This document shows, in pieces, positions 10,159 through 20,178 of a stretch of 64,000 nucleotides of DNA (its first letter is position 1; each line of letters opens with the position of its first letter). A model generated the notes under the pieces. It was given only the letters and a program-made list of their open reading frames with translations. It searched no databases and was not told where the DNA came from. Source of the stretch: Arenimonas donghaensis DSM 18148 = HO3-R19 (lineage in GTDB: Bacteria; Pseudomonadota; Gammaproteobacteria; Xanthomonadales; Xanthomonadaceae); the NCBI RefSeq assembly GCF_000743535.1, contig NZ_AVCJ01000006.1, positions 1-64,000 on the forward strand, in the 5' to 3' direction. Both the position numbers and the translations under genes were made by a program.

Positions 10159-10926
10159 ATGAAACGCAAGGAATACGAAAAAGCCCTCGAACCGCTGCAG
10201 GTCGAACTCAACCAGGTCGCGCGCTGGCTCGAGCACACCGGCAAGCGCCTGGTGGTGCTGTTCGAAGGCCGCGACACCGCCGGCAAGGGCGGCGTCATCA
10301 ACGCCATCGCCGAGACGCTCAACCCACGCCGCACCCACGTCGTCGCGCTGGCCAAGCCCAGCGAACGCGAACTGGGCCAGTGGTATTTCCAGCGCTACGT
10401 GCCGCACCTGCCGGCCGCGGGCGAGATCACCCTGTTCGACCGCAGCTGGTACAACCGCGCCGGCGTCGAGAAAGTGATGGGTTATGCCTCGCCCGACCAG
10501 GTGAAGGCTTTCCTGCGCCAGGTGCCGGTATTCGAGCAGATGCTGGTCGATGACGGCATCCTGCTGCTCAAGTACTGGCTGGCGGTGGACCAGGCGCAGC
10601 AGGAAGAGCGCTTCGCCGAACGCGCCAAGGACCCGCTCAAGCGCTGGAAGCTGTCGCCCATCGACATCAAGGCGCGCGAGAAATACGCCGACTACGGTCG
10701 CGCCCGCGACGCCATGTTCAAGGCCACCCACCGGCCGAAGGCACCCTGGACGGTGGTGGACTTCAACGACCAGAAGCGTGGCCGACTCACGTTGATCCGC
10801 CACCTGCTCGACCAGTTGCCCGACCACCCCGTGCCGCGCAGCCGCATCACCCTGCCGCCGCTTGGGAAGAAGCCGGGCAAGGAGCGTTACACCGGGCCGG
10901 TAAAACCCATCGCGACGGCCTACTGA
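10159..10926 (+). CDS. ppk2: Polyphosphate kinase 2 family protein
   Basis: A 255-residue single-domain class I-like PPK2 that transfers phosphate between polyphosphate and nucleoside di-/triphosphates. Walker A GRDTAGKGG is at 37-45, Walker B-type FDRSWYNRAG at 93-102, and a lid region rich in Arg/Lys follows (QQEERF, then DPLKRWKLSP). It begins directly after moaB and its end overlaps the convergent RND adaptor gene by 7 bp. Nucleotide preference (ADP or GDP) cannot be read with certainty from sequence. Confidence 0.93.
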   Translation: MKRKEYEKALEPLQVELNQVARWLEHTGKRLVVLFEGRDTAGKGGVINAIAETLNPRRTHVVALAKPSERELGQWYFQRYVPHLPAAGEITLFDRSWYNRAGVEKVMGYASPDQVKAFLRQVPVFEQMLVDDGILLLKYWLAVDQAQQEERFAERAKDPLKRWKLSPIDIKAREKYADYGRARDAMFKATHRPKAPWTVVDFNDQKRGRLTLIRHLLDQLPDHPVPRSRITLPPLGKKPGKERYTGPVKPIATAY

Positions 10927-12074
10927 GCGATCGCGCCCGCCAGGGCATCGCGCGAAAGAGCCCGGCCCACCGACACCGCCACCCGTTGGCCGGGCTGCAG
11001 CCGCTCGGCGCCGCGAACCACGAGGCTATCGCCGGGACGCACTGCCCCCTGCACCTCCACCAGGCCGTCCTGCGTCGCACCCAGCTCGACCGGCAGGTGC
11101 TCGGCCACCTGGTCGTCGCCCACGCGCACCACGTGGCTGCCGCCGGCACGCATCACCACGGCGTCGCGCGGCACCGCCACCACGTCCCGGGGTTCGGCGC
11201 TGGGAACACCGAGTTCCACGGCGCTGCCGACCACCAGGCCCAGGGCGTCAAGTGTTGCCTGGTCCGGTGCAACGCGAAGCTCCAGTTGACGGGACGCGTC
11301 GTCCCCGACCGGCACGAGCGTCTGCAGTGGCATGACCCGGGTCTCGCCACCGTGGCGAAGGCTCACCGGCACCCCTTCGCGCAGTTGCGCCGCCAGCGTG
11401 ACCGGCGCCCGCGCCCGGACTTCCAGTGCCTGCGTGTTCACCAGCCGCGCAACCGGCGCACCGGGCAGCAGGAATTCGCCGCGTTCGACCGAACGCTCCA
11501 CGACCACGCCGTCGAACGGCGCGACCACGGTGGCCTGGCGCAGGGCCAGCCGCGCCTGCTCAAGCACGACGCGCGCGGAAGCCAGGTCCTGTTCGCGCAT
11601 CTTTCGCTCCGAGACGGCCTGGTCCAGCTGGGCCCCGGATATCCCGGCCGCGGCCACCAGCGCCTGGTAGCGCTGCTCCTGTCTGCGCGCCAGGTCCAGC
11701 TGCGCGCGCAGGCGATCGTGCTCGGCGATGGCACTGCGCTCGGCCAGGCCCAGCGCAGCGGCATCCATGCGGGCCAGCGCGTCGCCACGACGCAGCCTCG
11801 TGCCTACTTCGGCCACCGAAACCACGCGACCGCCGATTTCGGCCGCCACGCGGGCATCTTCGCGACTCGCGACACTGGCCGGCGCCCAGTGCAGTGGCGC
11901 GAACGCCAGTTCGACAGCGGCGGCGACATCCACGGGTGCCGGCGGTGGTTCCGGTGCGGCCTGGTCCTGCGACTGCGTCCGCAACGGCAACAGCAGTGCG
12001 GTGGCGGTGGCGGCGGCGGCAAGCACCAGCAACGGCAGCCGGAGGGGACGGGCAAGGGCTGACAAGTGGGTCAT
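10920..12074 (-). CDS. RND efflux periplasmic adaptor (membrane fusion protein)
   Basis: A 384-residue adaptor with one N-terminal membrane anchor (residues 11-30), a biotinyl-lipoyl-like hairpin domain (VAAEIGGRVVSVAEVGTRL), a long coiled coil, then beta-barrel and membrane-proximal domains. It would link the inner-membrane RND pump encoded upstream to an outer-membrane channel; no TolC-like gene is nearby. The ATG at 12074 is preferred to 12149 because AGGAGC lies about 10 nt upstream and the anchor then falls at the N-terminus. It is 19 bp downstream of the permease gene. Confidence 0.9.
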   Translation of the reverse strand: MTHLSALARPLRLPLLVLAAAATATALLLPLRTQSQDQAAPEPPPAPVDVAAAVELAFAPLHWAPASVASREDARVAAEIGGRVVSVAEVGTRLRRGDALARMDAAALGLAERSAIAEHDRLRAQLDLARRQEQRYQALVAAAGISGAQLDQAVSERKMREQDLASARVVLEQARLALRQATVVAPFDGVVVERSVERGEFLLPGAPVARLVNTQALEVRARAPVTLAAQLREGVPVSLRHGGETRVMPLQTLVPVGDDASRQLELRVAPDQATLDALGLVVGSAVELGVPSAEPRDVVAVPRDAVVMRAGGSHVVRVGDDQVAEHLPVELGATQDGLVEVQGAVRPGDSLVVRGAERLQPGQRVAVSVGRALSRDALAGAIAQ

Positions 12075-12093
12075 GGTTCGGCTCCTGGGTTCA

Positions 12094-15000
12094 TCAGGCG
12101 GGATGGGCAGGCGCGATGTCCCGACCCGCGCCGGCCGGCAAGGCGGCACGCGCCGGCCTTTCGAAAAGGCGCATCAGCGCCGGCACCAGCACCAGGGTCA
12201 GGAGCAGGCTCAGTGCGACGCCACCCACGGTCACCGCGGCCAGCCCGCGGTAGATCACCGCGCCGGGCCCCGGGTTGATGGCCATCGGCAGTGCGCCCAC
12301 GACGCCGGTCAGGGTGGCGATCAGGATCGGGCGAAGGCGTTGCGACAGGGCCTGCGCAAGGGCGTGGTCGATATCGAGCCCGGCGGCCTGGCCGGCGCGC
12401 GCCTGCGCGACCAGCAGGATGGCGTTGTTAATCACCATTCCAAGCAGCATGATGAACCCGATCATCGACAGAAGATCCAGCGTCTGGGTGGTGAAGACCG
12501 ACACGACCCGCAGCGCGAGCACGCCGCCGAGCACGGCCATCGGCAGGGTCGCCATCACGAAGGCGCTGTCGCGCAGCGAACGGAACAGCGCGGCCATCAG
12601 CAGGAACAACACCAGCAAGGCCATCACGAAATTGCCGCCCATCGAGCGCACGACTTCGCCCAGGCGGTCGGCACTACCGGAGATTCGCAGGCCGGCGTCG
12701 GGCGGCAGGGCTTCGCGCAGGGCCGGTACGATGTCCTGCTCGACGACCGCCAGCGCCTGCTCCAGCGAAAGCGTGGCGGGAGGATCCACCGTCAGGCTGA
12801 CCGTTCGGCGGCCGTCCACGCGGCGCAGCTGGTTGGGCGCCAGGGTCGTCTCGACGGCGGCCAGTTCGGCCAGGCTGAGCACGCCGCCGAACGGCGTTGC
12901 CAGGGGCGCCGCGGCAAAGCCTTCGACGGGCGAATCCTCGTAGTCACGTCGTGAGCGCAGCACGATGGGCAGGCGGCGTTCGCCGTCGAAGTGTTCGCCC
13001 AGCCACGCGCCCTGGCCGAGAACACGCACCACCGTTCCAAGTTCGGGTCGGCGCCAGCCGACTTCCGACAGCCGCCGGTCGTCGGGCTGCACGCGAAGCT
13101 CCGGCGCGGCGCCGTCGGCGTTCGGCCAGGCCTGCACGTTGGCGCCGGGGAACCGATCCGCGAGAAGATTGCGTCCGACCTGGGCCGCACGAGCGAGCGC
13201 CTCGCCATCGCCGTGCTGGAGGTGGATGGAGATGGCGCGGCTCGATCCGCCGAAACCACCGAACAGGTTGCCTTCCGCCGTGAACGCCCGGGTGTCGGGC
13301 AGGCCCGAAACCACCTCGTCTCGGACGACCGACTCAAGCGCGCCGATCTGGCTTTCGTCCACGACGCGGGCACCCAGGGTGCCGCCATTGGGCCACAGGC
13401 TCAGGTACCAGTTGCTCAGCTGAGGCGACTTTTCCCCGTCCATGTAGGGCCGCATGCGTTCGACCAGGATCGGGCGGATTTCGCGATCCACCGCAGCCGG
13501 GCTCATGCCGGGCGGCAGGTTGAACCAGACGTCGATCGCGGCGCGCTTCACTGGTGGCAGGTAATCGAGGTTCGGCATCAACGCCAGCGCGCCCAGCACC
13601 GGCGCCAGCACGCCGCCGAACACCCAGCCAAGTTGGCGCCGGCGACCGGCGGTCGCCCGCATCAGCCAGTCGGCGGCCCGCGCATACCCGGCCGCGGGCT
13701 CGGCGCGGGTGGTGGCGTGCAACCAGCCGCCCGCCGCCGCCGGCAGGACCGTCAGCGCCACAAGAAGTGAGATTCCGACCGCGATCGAGATCGTCAGCGC
13801 GAGATCGGAAAACAGCTGGCCCTCGACATCGCGCATGAAGATCACCGGCAGGAACACCGCCACCGTGGTCAGGGTCGAGGCGAACAGCGCACCGCCGACC
13901 TGGCGGGTGCCCTCGAGCGCAGCCTGCCGGGCCGGCCTGCCGGCCTCGCGCAGGCGCACGATGTTTTCCGCCACGACGACGGCCGCGTCCATCACCATGC
14001 CCACGGCGAAGGCCAGGCCGGCCAGGGAGATCACGTTGAGGCTGCGGCCCGTCAGCTGGAGCACGATGAACGTGGCCAGCAGGGAAATCGGGATGGCGCT
14101 GGCCACCAGCAAGGTGGCCCGGGCATTGCGCAGGAACCACCACAGGCAGGCCACCGCCAGCGCCACGCCAGCCAGCAGGCTGCCCGACAGCAAGCCGATG
14201 GCGCGATTGATGAACACCGATGCGTCGAAACTCTGTTCGATCGCGAGGCCCCGCGGCGCCAGTTCCTGTTCGCGCACGTCGGCCACCGCCCGCTTGACCT
14301 CCTCCAGCACCGCCAGCACGTTGGCGCCACTCTCACGGCGGATGCGCAGGCCGATGGCCGGATTGCCGTTCTGGTAGGAAAAAAAGACCTGCTCGGGTGG
14401 CTTGACGCCGACGGTGGCGACGTCGGCCAGTCGCACCGGGCGACCGTCGCGCCAGGCCAGGATCAACTCGCCCAGCTGTTCGGGCGGATAGCGGCCCGCG
14501 AACCGCAGGGTGTATTGCCGGCGACCGGCATCGAAGCTCCCGCCCGAGACGTCGGTGGCGCGCCCGGCGACTTCGGCGATCTGGGGCAGCGTGACCCCCA
14601 GTGCAGCCGCCCGGACCAGGTCCACCTCGATGACCAGTTCATCGGCACCAACGCCGTTGATGTCGATGCCGGCAACGCCATCCACAGCCATGATGCGCGG
14701 CACGACCCGGTCTTCGACCAGGCGCCGGTAGTCGCCGATGTCCCCCGGCGTACCCGGCAACTTCTGGACGAAAAAATAGGTCAGCGACTGGTTGGCGTCG
14801 TCCGAGCCCAGGGACACGCGCGGCGGCGTCGCATCACGGGGAAGCGGCTGCAGCCGGTTCAGGCGCGCGAGGATCTCCACCAGCGCGGCCTGCATGTCGG
14901 TGCCGACGGAGAACGTGAGGTTGATGACGCTGAAACCGGCGTTCACGGTCGAGTCCATCTGCTCGAGGCCCGGAAGGCCGTCGAGCACGGTTTCGATGGG

Positions 15001-15195
15001 TTCGACGATTTCCGACTCCATTTCCTGCGGCGATGCCGCGCGCCAGGCCGTGGTGACCGAGGCCTGCGGCCGGTCGATGTCGGGAAACAGCTGCAGCGGC
15101 AGGTCCAGCAGCGCCAGCAGGCCGAACAACATGACCAGGGCGACCGCGACGGCAACGGCGGCGGGGTTGGAAAGCGATGCCTGGGTGAGTTTCAT
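12094..15195 (-). CDS. RND family efflux permease (AcrB/MexB/CzcA superfamily)
   Basis: A 1033-residue inner-membrane proton-driven exporter. It has the first transmembrane helix near residues 12-32, a large periplasmic porter loop, a block of helices around 330-520 with GLAFAVGMVMDAAVVVAENI (charged helix-4 region), then the same layout repeated in the second half. The DD/charge pattern is of the multidrug or HAE type rather than clearly metal-type; substrate unknown. The ATG at 15195 is preferred to a GTG at 15246. The 119 bp upstream separate it from the AlgR-like regulator on the same strand. Confidence 0.92.
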   Translation of the reverse strand: MKLTQASLSNPAAVAVAVALVMLFGLLALLDLPLQLFPDIDRPQASVTTAWRAASPQEMESEIVEPIETVLDGLPGLEQMDSTVNAGFSVINLTFSVGTDMQAALVEILARLNRLQPLPRDATPPRVSLGSDDANQSLTYFFVQKLPGTPGDIGDYRRLVEDRVVPRIMAVDGVAGIDINGVGADELVIEVDLVRAAALGVTLPQIAEVAGRATDVSGGSFDAGRRQYTLRFAGRYPPEQLGELILAWRDGRPVRLADVATVGVKPPEQVFFSYQNGNPAIGLRIRRESGANVLAVLEEVKRAVADVREQELAPRGLAIEQSFDASVFINRAIGLLSGSLLAGVALAVACLWWFLRNARATLLVASAIPISLLATFIVLQLTGRSLNVISLAGLAFAVGMVMDAAVVVAENIVRLREAGRPARQAALEGTRQVGGALFASTLTTVAVFLPVIFMRDVEGQLFSDLALTISIAVGISLLVALTVLPAAAGGWLHATTRAEPAAGYARAADWLMRATAGRRRQLGWVFGGVLAPVLGALALMPNLDYLPPVKRAAIDVWFNLPPGMSPAAVDREIRPILVERMRPYMDGEKSPQLSNWYLSLWPNGGTLGARVVDESQIGALESVVRDEVVSGLPDTRAFTAEGNLFGGFGGSSRAISIHLQHGDGEALARAAQVGRNLLADRFPGANVQAWPNADGAAPELRVQPDDRRLSEVGWRRPELGTVVRVLGQGAWLGEHFDGERRLPIVLRSRRDYEDSPVEGFAAAPLATPFGGVLSLAELAAVETTLAPNQLRRVDGRRTVSLTVDPPATLSLEQALAVVEQDIVPALREALPPDAGLRISGSADRLGEVVRSMGGNFVMALLVLFLLMAALFRSLRDSAFVMATLPMAVLGGVLALRVVSVFTTQTLDLLSMIGFIMLLGMVINNAILLVAQARAGQAAGLDIDHALAQALSQRLRPILIATLTGVVGALPMAINPGPGAVIYRGLAAVTVGGVALSLLLTLVLVPALMRLFERPARAALPAGAGRDIAPAHPA

Positions 15196-15252
15196 AGCGG
15201 CGTCATGGGTGGCGACGCCGGCACTGTGCGCGGGTGCCGTGGCCACGTCGTA

Positions 15253-15287
15253 TGACGATCGTCACGACTCGCGCCGAGCCGTTCGTG
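15253..15287 (-). promoter_or_regulatory. Candidate regulator sites upstream of the RND pump
   Basis: Between the response-regulator stop and the RND start lie a 12 bp perfect palindrome TGACGATCGTCA (15253-15264) and CCGTTCGTG (15279-15287). The second matches 8 of 9 bases of the AlgR box CCGTTCGTC known from Pseudomonas. The neighbouring regulator has an AlgR-type LytTR DNA-binding domain, so direct control of the pump is plausible. No clear -35/-10 pair was identified. Confidence 0.35.
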
Positions 15288-15314
15288 GCATGCGCCGGGC
15301 CGTTACCCGACGCC

Positions 15315-16124
15315 CTACTTCAGCACTTCGATGCGATCGCGATAGCTGCGCGAAAGCTTGATCTCGTGGCCGCAGTCCAGCGTGAGGAACTGCTCGCCGT
15401 TCAGGTGCGGGCGCAGGGCAACCACGCGCGCCGCGTTGACCAGGGTGGAACGATGCACGCGCGGGAACTCGCGCGGATCGAGCCGTGCCTCGAGTTCGCG
15501 CATGGTCGCGCGCAGCACGTAGGTTTCGGCATCGGTGTGGATGCACATGTAGTCGCCCGCCGCGTCCACCCAGCGCACGCTGGCCAGGTCGATGCGAAGG
15601 GTGCGGTGGCCGTCGCGGATCGCAAGCCGGTCCTGCCCCCCGAGACGGCGCTCGCCGGCGCCCTGGAGGGCTTCCTCCAGGCCAAGCTCGGGCTTGCCGC
15701 TCATGTCGCCCAGCAGCTTGAGCAGCCTGGCGCAGTGGTCCTGCGCGTCGCGCTGGCCCAGCTGCTCGCGCACGCGGAACAGCGCCTGGTGCAAGCGGCT
15801 GTCGTCGACGGGCTTGAGCAGGTAGTCCACCGCACTGGCTTCGAACGCCCGGATGGCATAGTGGTCATAGGCCGTGACGAACACCACCAGCGGCATCTGC
15901 GTCGCCGGGATCGCCCGCAGCGTGCCGAACCCGTCAAGGCCCGGCATCTGCACGTCCAGGAACATCAGGTCCGGTGAATGCTCGGACACCGCCTTCATCG
16001 CCGCGCCGCCATCACCGCACTGGCCGACGATCCGGATGTCGGCCTGCTGGGCCAGGCGCAGCTCCAGGCCCCGACGGGCCAGCGGCTCGTCGTCGACGAT
16101 CAGCGTGCGGATCGGCCGGTTCAT
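15315..16124 (-). CDS. LytTR-family response regulator (AlgR/LytR type)
   Basis: A 269-residue regulator. The N-terminal receiver has the acidic pair DD (11-12), phospho-acceptor Asp57 in FLDVQMPGLDG and Lys104 in YLLKPVDD. A linker leads to a C-terminal LytTR domain (about 165-265), with VRWVDAAGDYM and the typical EFPRVHRSTLVN block. Its start overlaps the kinase stop by 4 bp, so the two form a pair. It probably binds DNA as a dimer at tandem LytTR boxes, most likely upstream of the RND pump that follows. Confidence 0.93.
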   Translation of the reverse strand: MNRPIRTLIVDDEPLARRGLELRLAQQADIRIVGQCGDGGAAMKAVSEHSPDLMFLDVQMPGLDGFGTLRAIPATQMPLVVFVTAYDHYAIRAFEASAVDYLLKPVDDSRLHQALFRVREQLGQRDAQDHCARLLKLLGDMSGKPELGLEEALQGAGERRLGGQDRLAIRDGHRTLRIDLASVRWVDAAGDYMCIHTDAETYVLRATMRELEARLDPREFPRVHRSTLVNAARVVALRPHLNGEQFLTLDCGHEIKLSRSYRDRIEVLK

Positions 16125-17203
16125 TCCCGCGGTGCCCCGCCGGTTTCGTAGGGCAGCCGTAGCTCGACTTCCAGCCCACCCTCTTCGCAGGCCCGGACCT
16201 TCACCGCCTGCGCATCGTCGTACAGCACGCGCAGGCGCTCGCGGGTATTGGCCAGGCCGACGCCGGTGCCGTTGCCTTGCCGCCCGTTGGCCGCGGCATC
16301 ATCGCCGGGCCCGTTGTCGGCCACAGCCAGCACCAGCGTGTCGCCGTCCCGGGACGCACGCACCCGCAATCGTCCGCCGGACACGCGGCGAGAGATGGCG
16401 TGCTTGACGGCGTTTTCGACCAGCGGCTGCAGCAGCATGCTTGGCAGCAGGGCCGAATAACACGCCGGCTCGACCTGCGTCTCGACGGCCAGCCGTTCGG
16501 CGAACCGCATCTTTTCGATGCCCAGGTAGAGGTTGAGCGCATCGAGTTCCTGCTTGAGCGTGACCCGCTGCATGGGGTCGCTGTCGAGCGAGTGCCTCAG
16601 GAACGCACTGAGGCCCTGGACCATGCGGTTGGCGACATCGTTCTGCCGGTCCAGCACCAGGGTCGAGATCGCATTGAGCGTATTGAACAGGAAATGCGGG
16701 TTGAGCTGGTAGCGCAGCATTTTGAGCTGCGCTTCGTGCGCCATGGCGGTGGCGGCAAGGACCTGGCGCGACTGCTGCTGCAATTGCCGGTAGTACTTGA
16801 TGCCGGTGTAGAAACCGACCCAGCTCAGCACGACATAGAGTTGCCCGGTACCCGAGGCCAGGTAACCCAGTCCCGACGACGGCCGGCACTGATCGCCGCA
16901 CCAGTCCAGCACCAGGGTGATGTAGGCCACGCCCATCAACCCCGTGGCCAGGACCACGCAAGCCCCTGCCAGCGGCAGGAAAACACGCAGTGGCCTGCCC
17001 CAGCTGCGCTTCAGGACCTGGCGGACCCCCAGGGTCACCAGGAAACCGGCCAATGCAACGCCGAAGCTCAGGCGCCAATAATCAGGCGATTTGCCGTGGG
17101 CCAGGGCCTGCAGGTACGACAGGCAGGCGTATCCGAACCAGCCGCCGGTCTGCAGCCACCAGAACAGGCGACGGGTGCGTGGGTCGTCGGCGAGTGGCGG
17201 CAC
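16121..17203 (-). CDS. LytS/YehU-type sensor histidine kinase
   Basis: A 360-residue kinase. Four hydrophobic segments (about 15-35, 45-62, 75-98, 118-136) form a membrane sensor without a large periplasmic loop. They are followed by a His_kinase domain with the phospho-acceptor His170 in QLNPHFLFNTLNA and an HATPase domain (LVENAVKHA, then VADNGPG). It is the partner of the downstream LytTR regulator (4 bp overlap). The signal is probably sensed in or near the membrane; the RND pump downstream suggests an envelope or toxic-compound cue. Confidence 0.92.
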   Translation of the reverse strand: MPPLADDPRTRRLFWWLQTGGWFGYACLSYLQALAHGKSPDYWRLSFGVALAGFLVTLGVRQVLKRSWGRPLRVFLPLAGACVVLATGLMGVAYITLVLDWCGDQCRPSSGLGYLASGTGQLYVVLSWVGFYTGIKYYRQLQQQSRQVLAATAMAHEAQLKMLRYQLNPHFLFNTLNAISTLVLDRQNDVANRMVQGLSAFLRHSLDSDPMQRVTLKQELDALNLYLGIEKMRFAERLAVETQVEPACYSALLPSMLLQPLVENAVKHAISRRVSGGRLRVRASRDGDTLVLAVADNGPGDDAAANGRQGNGTGVGLANTRERLRVLYDDAQAVKVRACEEGGLEVELRLPYETGGAPRE

Positions 17204-17300
17204 GGGCTTGTCCGGGTCAGGGTCGCAGGCATGCTAGCAAGCCAGGCGCCACGGATTGAACGCCCTGGCGCGGACAAACCACGCTTTGGCGCAAGGCCGC

Positions 17301-17843
17301 TCAGCCGCCGCTGGCAGCGGCGATGTCGGCGGCCAATTCCTGGGAGGTGATCGGGCCCAGGTATTTTTTCGCCACCTTGCCCTGGGGATCGACCAGGTAG
17401 GTCATCGGCAGTCCGCGCGGCGTGTCGAAATCGGCCGGCGGGTCATAAACGTCCAGCAGCGCGATCGGGTAACCGGCCGGGTGGTTTTCGAGGAAGGCGC
17501 GCATGTCCGCCGGCTCGATTTCCTCGTAGGCCAGGCCGATCACTTGCACGTCCTCGCGGGCGGCGTCGAAGGCCGTCAGGTCGGGGATTTCCTTCAGGCA
17601 AGGTTTGCACCAGGTCGCCCAGAAATTGACCACCACCCAGTGCCCGCGCTGCTGGGCCAGGTCGAAGGCACCGTGGTCGAGCGTGTCCACGACCAGGCGC
17701 GGATGGCTGGGCATGCCGGGCGGTTCGGCTTGCGCCGGCGCCTCCTCGGCGGGCGCCGGGGCCACGGCGGGCGCCGGCTCGGCGGCAGGCTGGCAGGCGA
17801 CCAGGGTCGCGGCCAGCAGACAGGCAATCAGGGGAGTCTTCAT
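17301..17843 (-). CDS. TlpA/thioredoxin-like lipoprotein
   Basis: A 180-residue predicted lipoprotein. The signal ends at LVAC (Cys17), followed by an Ala/Pro/Glu-rich linker to about residue 45 and a thioredoxin fold with redox-active Cys79 and Cys82 in FWATWCKPC. A cis-Pro region LPMTYLVDPQGK matches the AhpC-TSA/TlpA group. It probably acts as a periplasmic disulfide reductant, for example in cytochrome c maturation or oxidative repair. The start overlaps the yihY-like stop by 4 bp. Confidence 0.88.
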   Translation of the reverse strand: MKTPLIACLLAATLVACQPAAEPAPAVAPAPAEEAPAQAEPPGMPSHPRLVVDTLDHGAFDLAQQRGHWVVVNFWATWCKPCLKEIPDLTAFDAAREDVQVIGLAYEEIEPADMRAFLENHPAGYPIALLDVYDPPADFDTPRGLPMTYLVDPQGKVAKKYLGPITSQELAADIAAASGG

Positions 17844-19123
17844 TGGCGGGGATTATCCGGGTCGGGGGTGAAGAAACTGCCGACGCTGCGGGCCAGCGGT
17901 TCCGAAAGCGGTTGCTGCAGGTTGGCCAGGGCGCGGGCGGCGGCCCGGCCGATGGCGTCGTCGTAGCCGGGCAGGCCGTGTATCGGCCCGGGCACGCGCA
18001 GGGCCAGGCCTTCATGCAGCTCGCCCAGGCTGACCGCGTCCAGGTCGCGACTGAGCAGCCAGGCGCCGTCCTCCGCCCGGCGCACGATGTTGAGCCGGCT
18101 CAGGCCACCGAGCATGCGTCGGAGCAGGTCGTCGGTGAACATCGGCTCGCTCTCCTGCAGCTCAGCCATGTGCAGGCCATGGCCATCGCGGCGGGCCAGG
18201 GTCATCCGGCACAGCAGGCGCAGGTAACCGTACATTTCCATGCCTTCGGGCAGTTGCAGGGCCTTGGGCTGGTAGCGGAAGGACGACAGCGAGGCGGCGA
18301 AGCTGGCGCCCAGCAGCACCACCACCCAGCTCAGGTACAGCCAGAGCATGAAGATGGGTATCACCGCGATCTGGCCGTACAACTTTTCGTAGGTGGGCAC
18401 GCCCAGCAGGTAGGCCGCGAAGCCACGCTTGGCCAGTTCGAACAGCAAGGTCGCGAACAGGCCGCCGGCCAGGGCGAAACGCAGCGGCACGCTGCGGTGC
18501 GGGATCAGCCAATAGGCCAGGGTGAACACCAGCAGCTCGACCGTATTGGGGAGGTAGCCCAGCAAACGCGTCCCCCAGGTCGTGGCCTCGCCCGACCACA
18601 CCGGCAGCGAGAACAGGTAGGACGTAACCGCCAGGCTGGCCACCGCGCCCAGGGTGCCCAGGGTCAGCAGGGTCCAGTAGATCAGGAAGCGCAACAACCC
18701 CGCGCGCGGCGTCGGCACCCGCCAGACCCGGTTGAAGGTCGACTCGATGCTCCACATCGTCAGCAGCAGCGACACCAGCAGCGCGATCACGCCGGTGGCG
18801 GTGAGATCACTTGCGCTCTCGGCGAAGTCGCGCAGCTGGCTTTCCACCACCCGCGCCGAACTGGGCACGAAATTCGAAAACACGAAATTGGTGAGTTGCC
18901 CGCTCCAGGCATCGAAGACCGGGAAGGCCGACAGGATGCCGAAGACCACGATCGACAGCGGCACCAGCGCGAACAGGGACGTATAGGCCAGCGCACCGGC
19001 GGTTTCGAAGCAGCGATCGTCCAGGAACCGGTTCCACAAAAAGCGCGAGAACGATTGCACCTGTTCGCGCCCCAGACGGTGCCACCATTGCCGGACGGTG
19101 CGGGTGATCTGCGGGATCTGCAT
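17840..19123 (-). CDS. YihY/UPF0761 family inner-membrane protein
   Basis: A 427-residue protein with about six transmembrane helices between residues 45 and 285 (GALAYTSLFALVPLSIVVFG at the first; ALAGGLFATLLFELAKRGFA later) and a cytoplasmic C-terminal part of about 140 residues resembling a winged-helix region. The family was once called ribonuclease BN, but that activity belongs to another protein; its real role is unknown. It overlaps the thioredoxin-like gene and is divergent from wrbA across 76 bp. Confidence 0.88.
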   Translation of the reverse strand: MQIPQITRTVRQWWHRLGREQVQSFSRFLWNRFLDDRCFETAGALAYTSLFALVPLSIVVFGILSAFPVFDAWSGQLTNFVFSNFVPSSARVVESQLRDFAESASDLTATGVIALLVSLLLTMWSIESTFNRVWRVPTPRAGLLRFLIYWTLLTLGTLGAVASLAVTSYLFSLPVWSGEATTWGTRLLGYLPNTVELLVFTLAYWLIPHRSVPLRFALAGGLFATLLFELAKRGFAAYLLGVPTYEKLYGQIAVIPIFMLWLYLSWVVVLLGASFAASLSSFRYQPKALQLPEGMEMYGYLRLLCRMTLARRDGHGLHMAELQESEPMFTDDLLRRMLGGLSRLNIVRRAEDGAWLLSRDLDAVSLGELHEGLALRVPGPIHGLPGYDDAIGRAAARALANLQQPLSEPLARSVGSFFTPDPDNPRQ

Positions 19124-19155
19124 CGGGCAAGCGTAGCAAACCGGCCGGCGCCTGG

Positions 19156-20150
<995 letters not shown>

Positions 20151-20155
<5 letters not shown>

Positions 20156-20171
20156 TCGCGCCGCGAAGGAG
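20151..20171 (+). promoter_or_regulatory. Consensus -10 and Shine-Dalgarno ahead of the short asparaginase gene
   Basis: TATAAT (20151-20156) overlaps the stop codon of the preceding gene, and AAGGAG follows at 20166-20171, 7 bp before the ATG at 20179. No good -35 is visible at 16-18 bp, so this would be a weak or activator-dependent internal promoter with a very short leader. Confidence 0.4.
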
Positions 20172-20178
20172 AAACCCC

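Noticed and set aside
12075-12149. Longer N-terminus for the RND adaptor
   Set aside because: The extra 25 residues are Pro/Arg-rich, would push the membrane anchor inward, and a good ribosome-binding site supports the ATG at 12074.
17840-19123. Naming the YihY-family gene ribonuclease BN
   Set aside because: The old name was transferred in error; tRNA-processing RNase BN activity belongs to the RNase Z-type protein, and this protein is a polytopic membrane protein with no nuclease motif.
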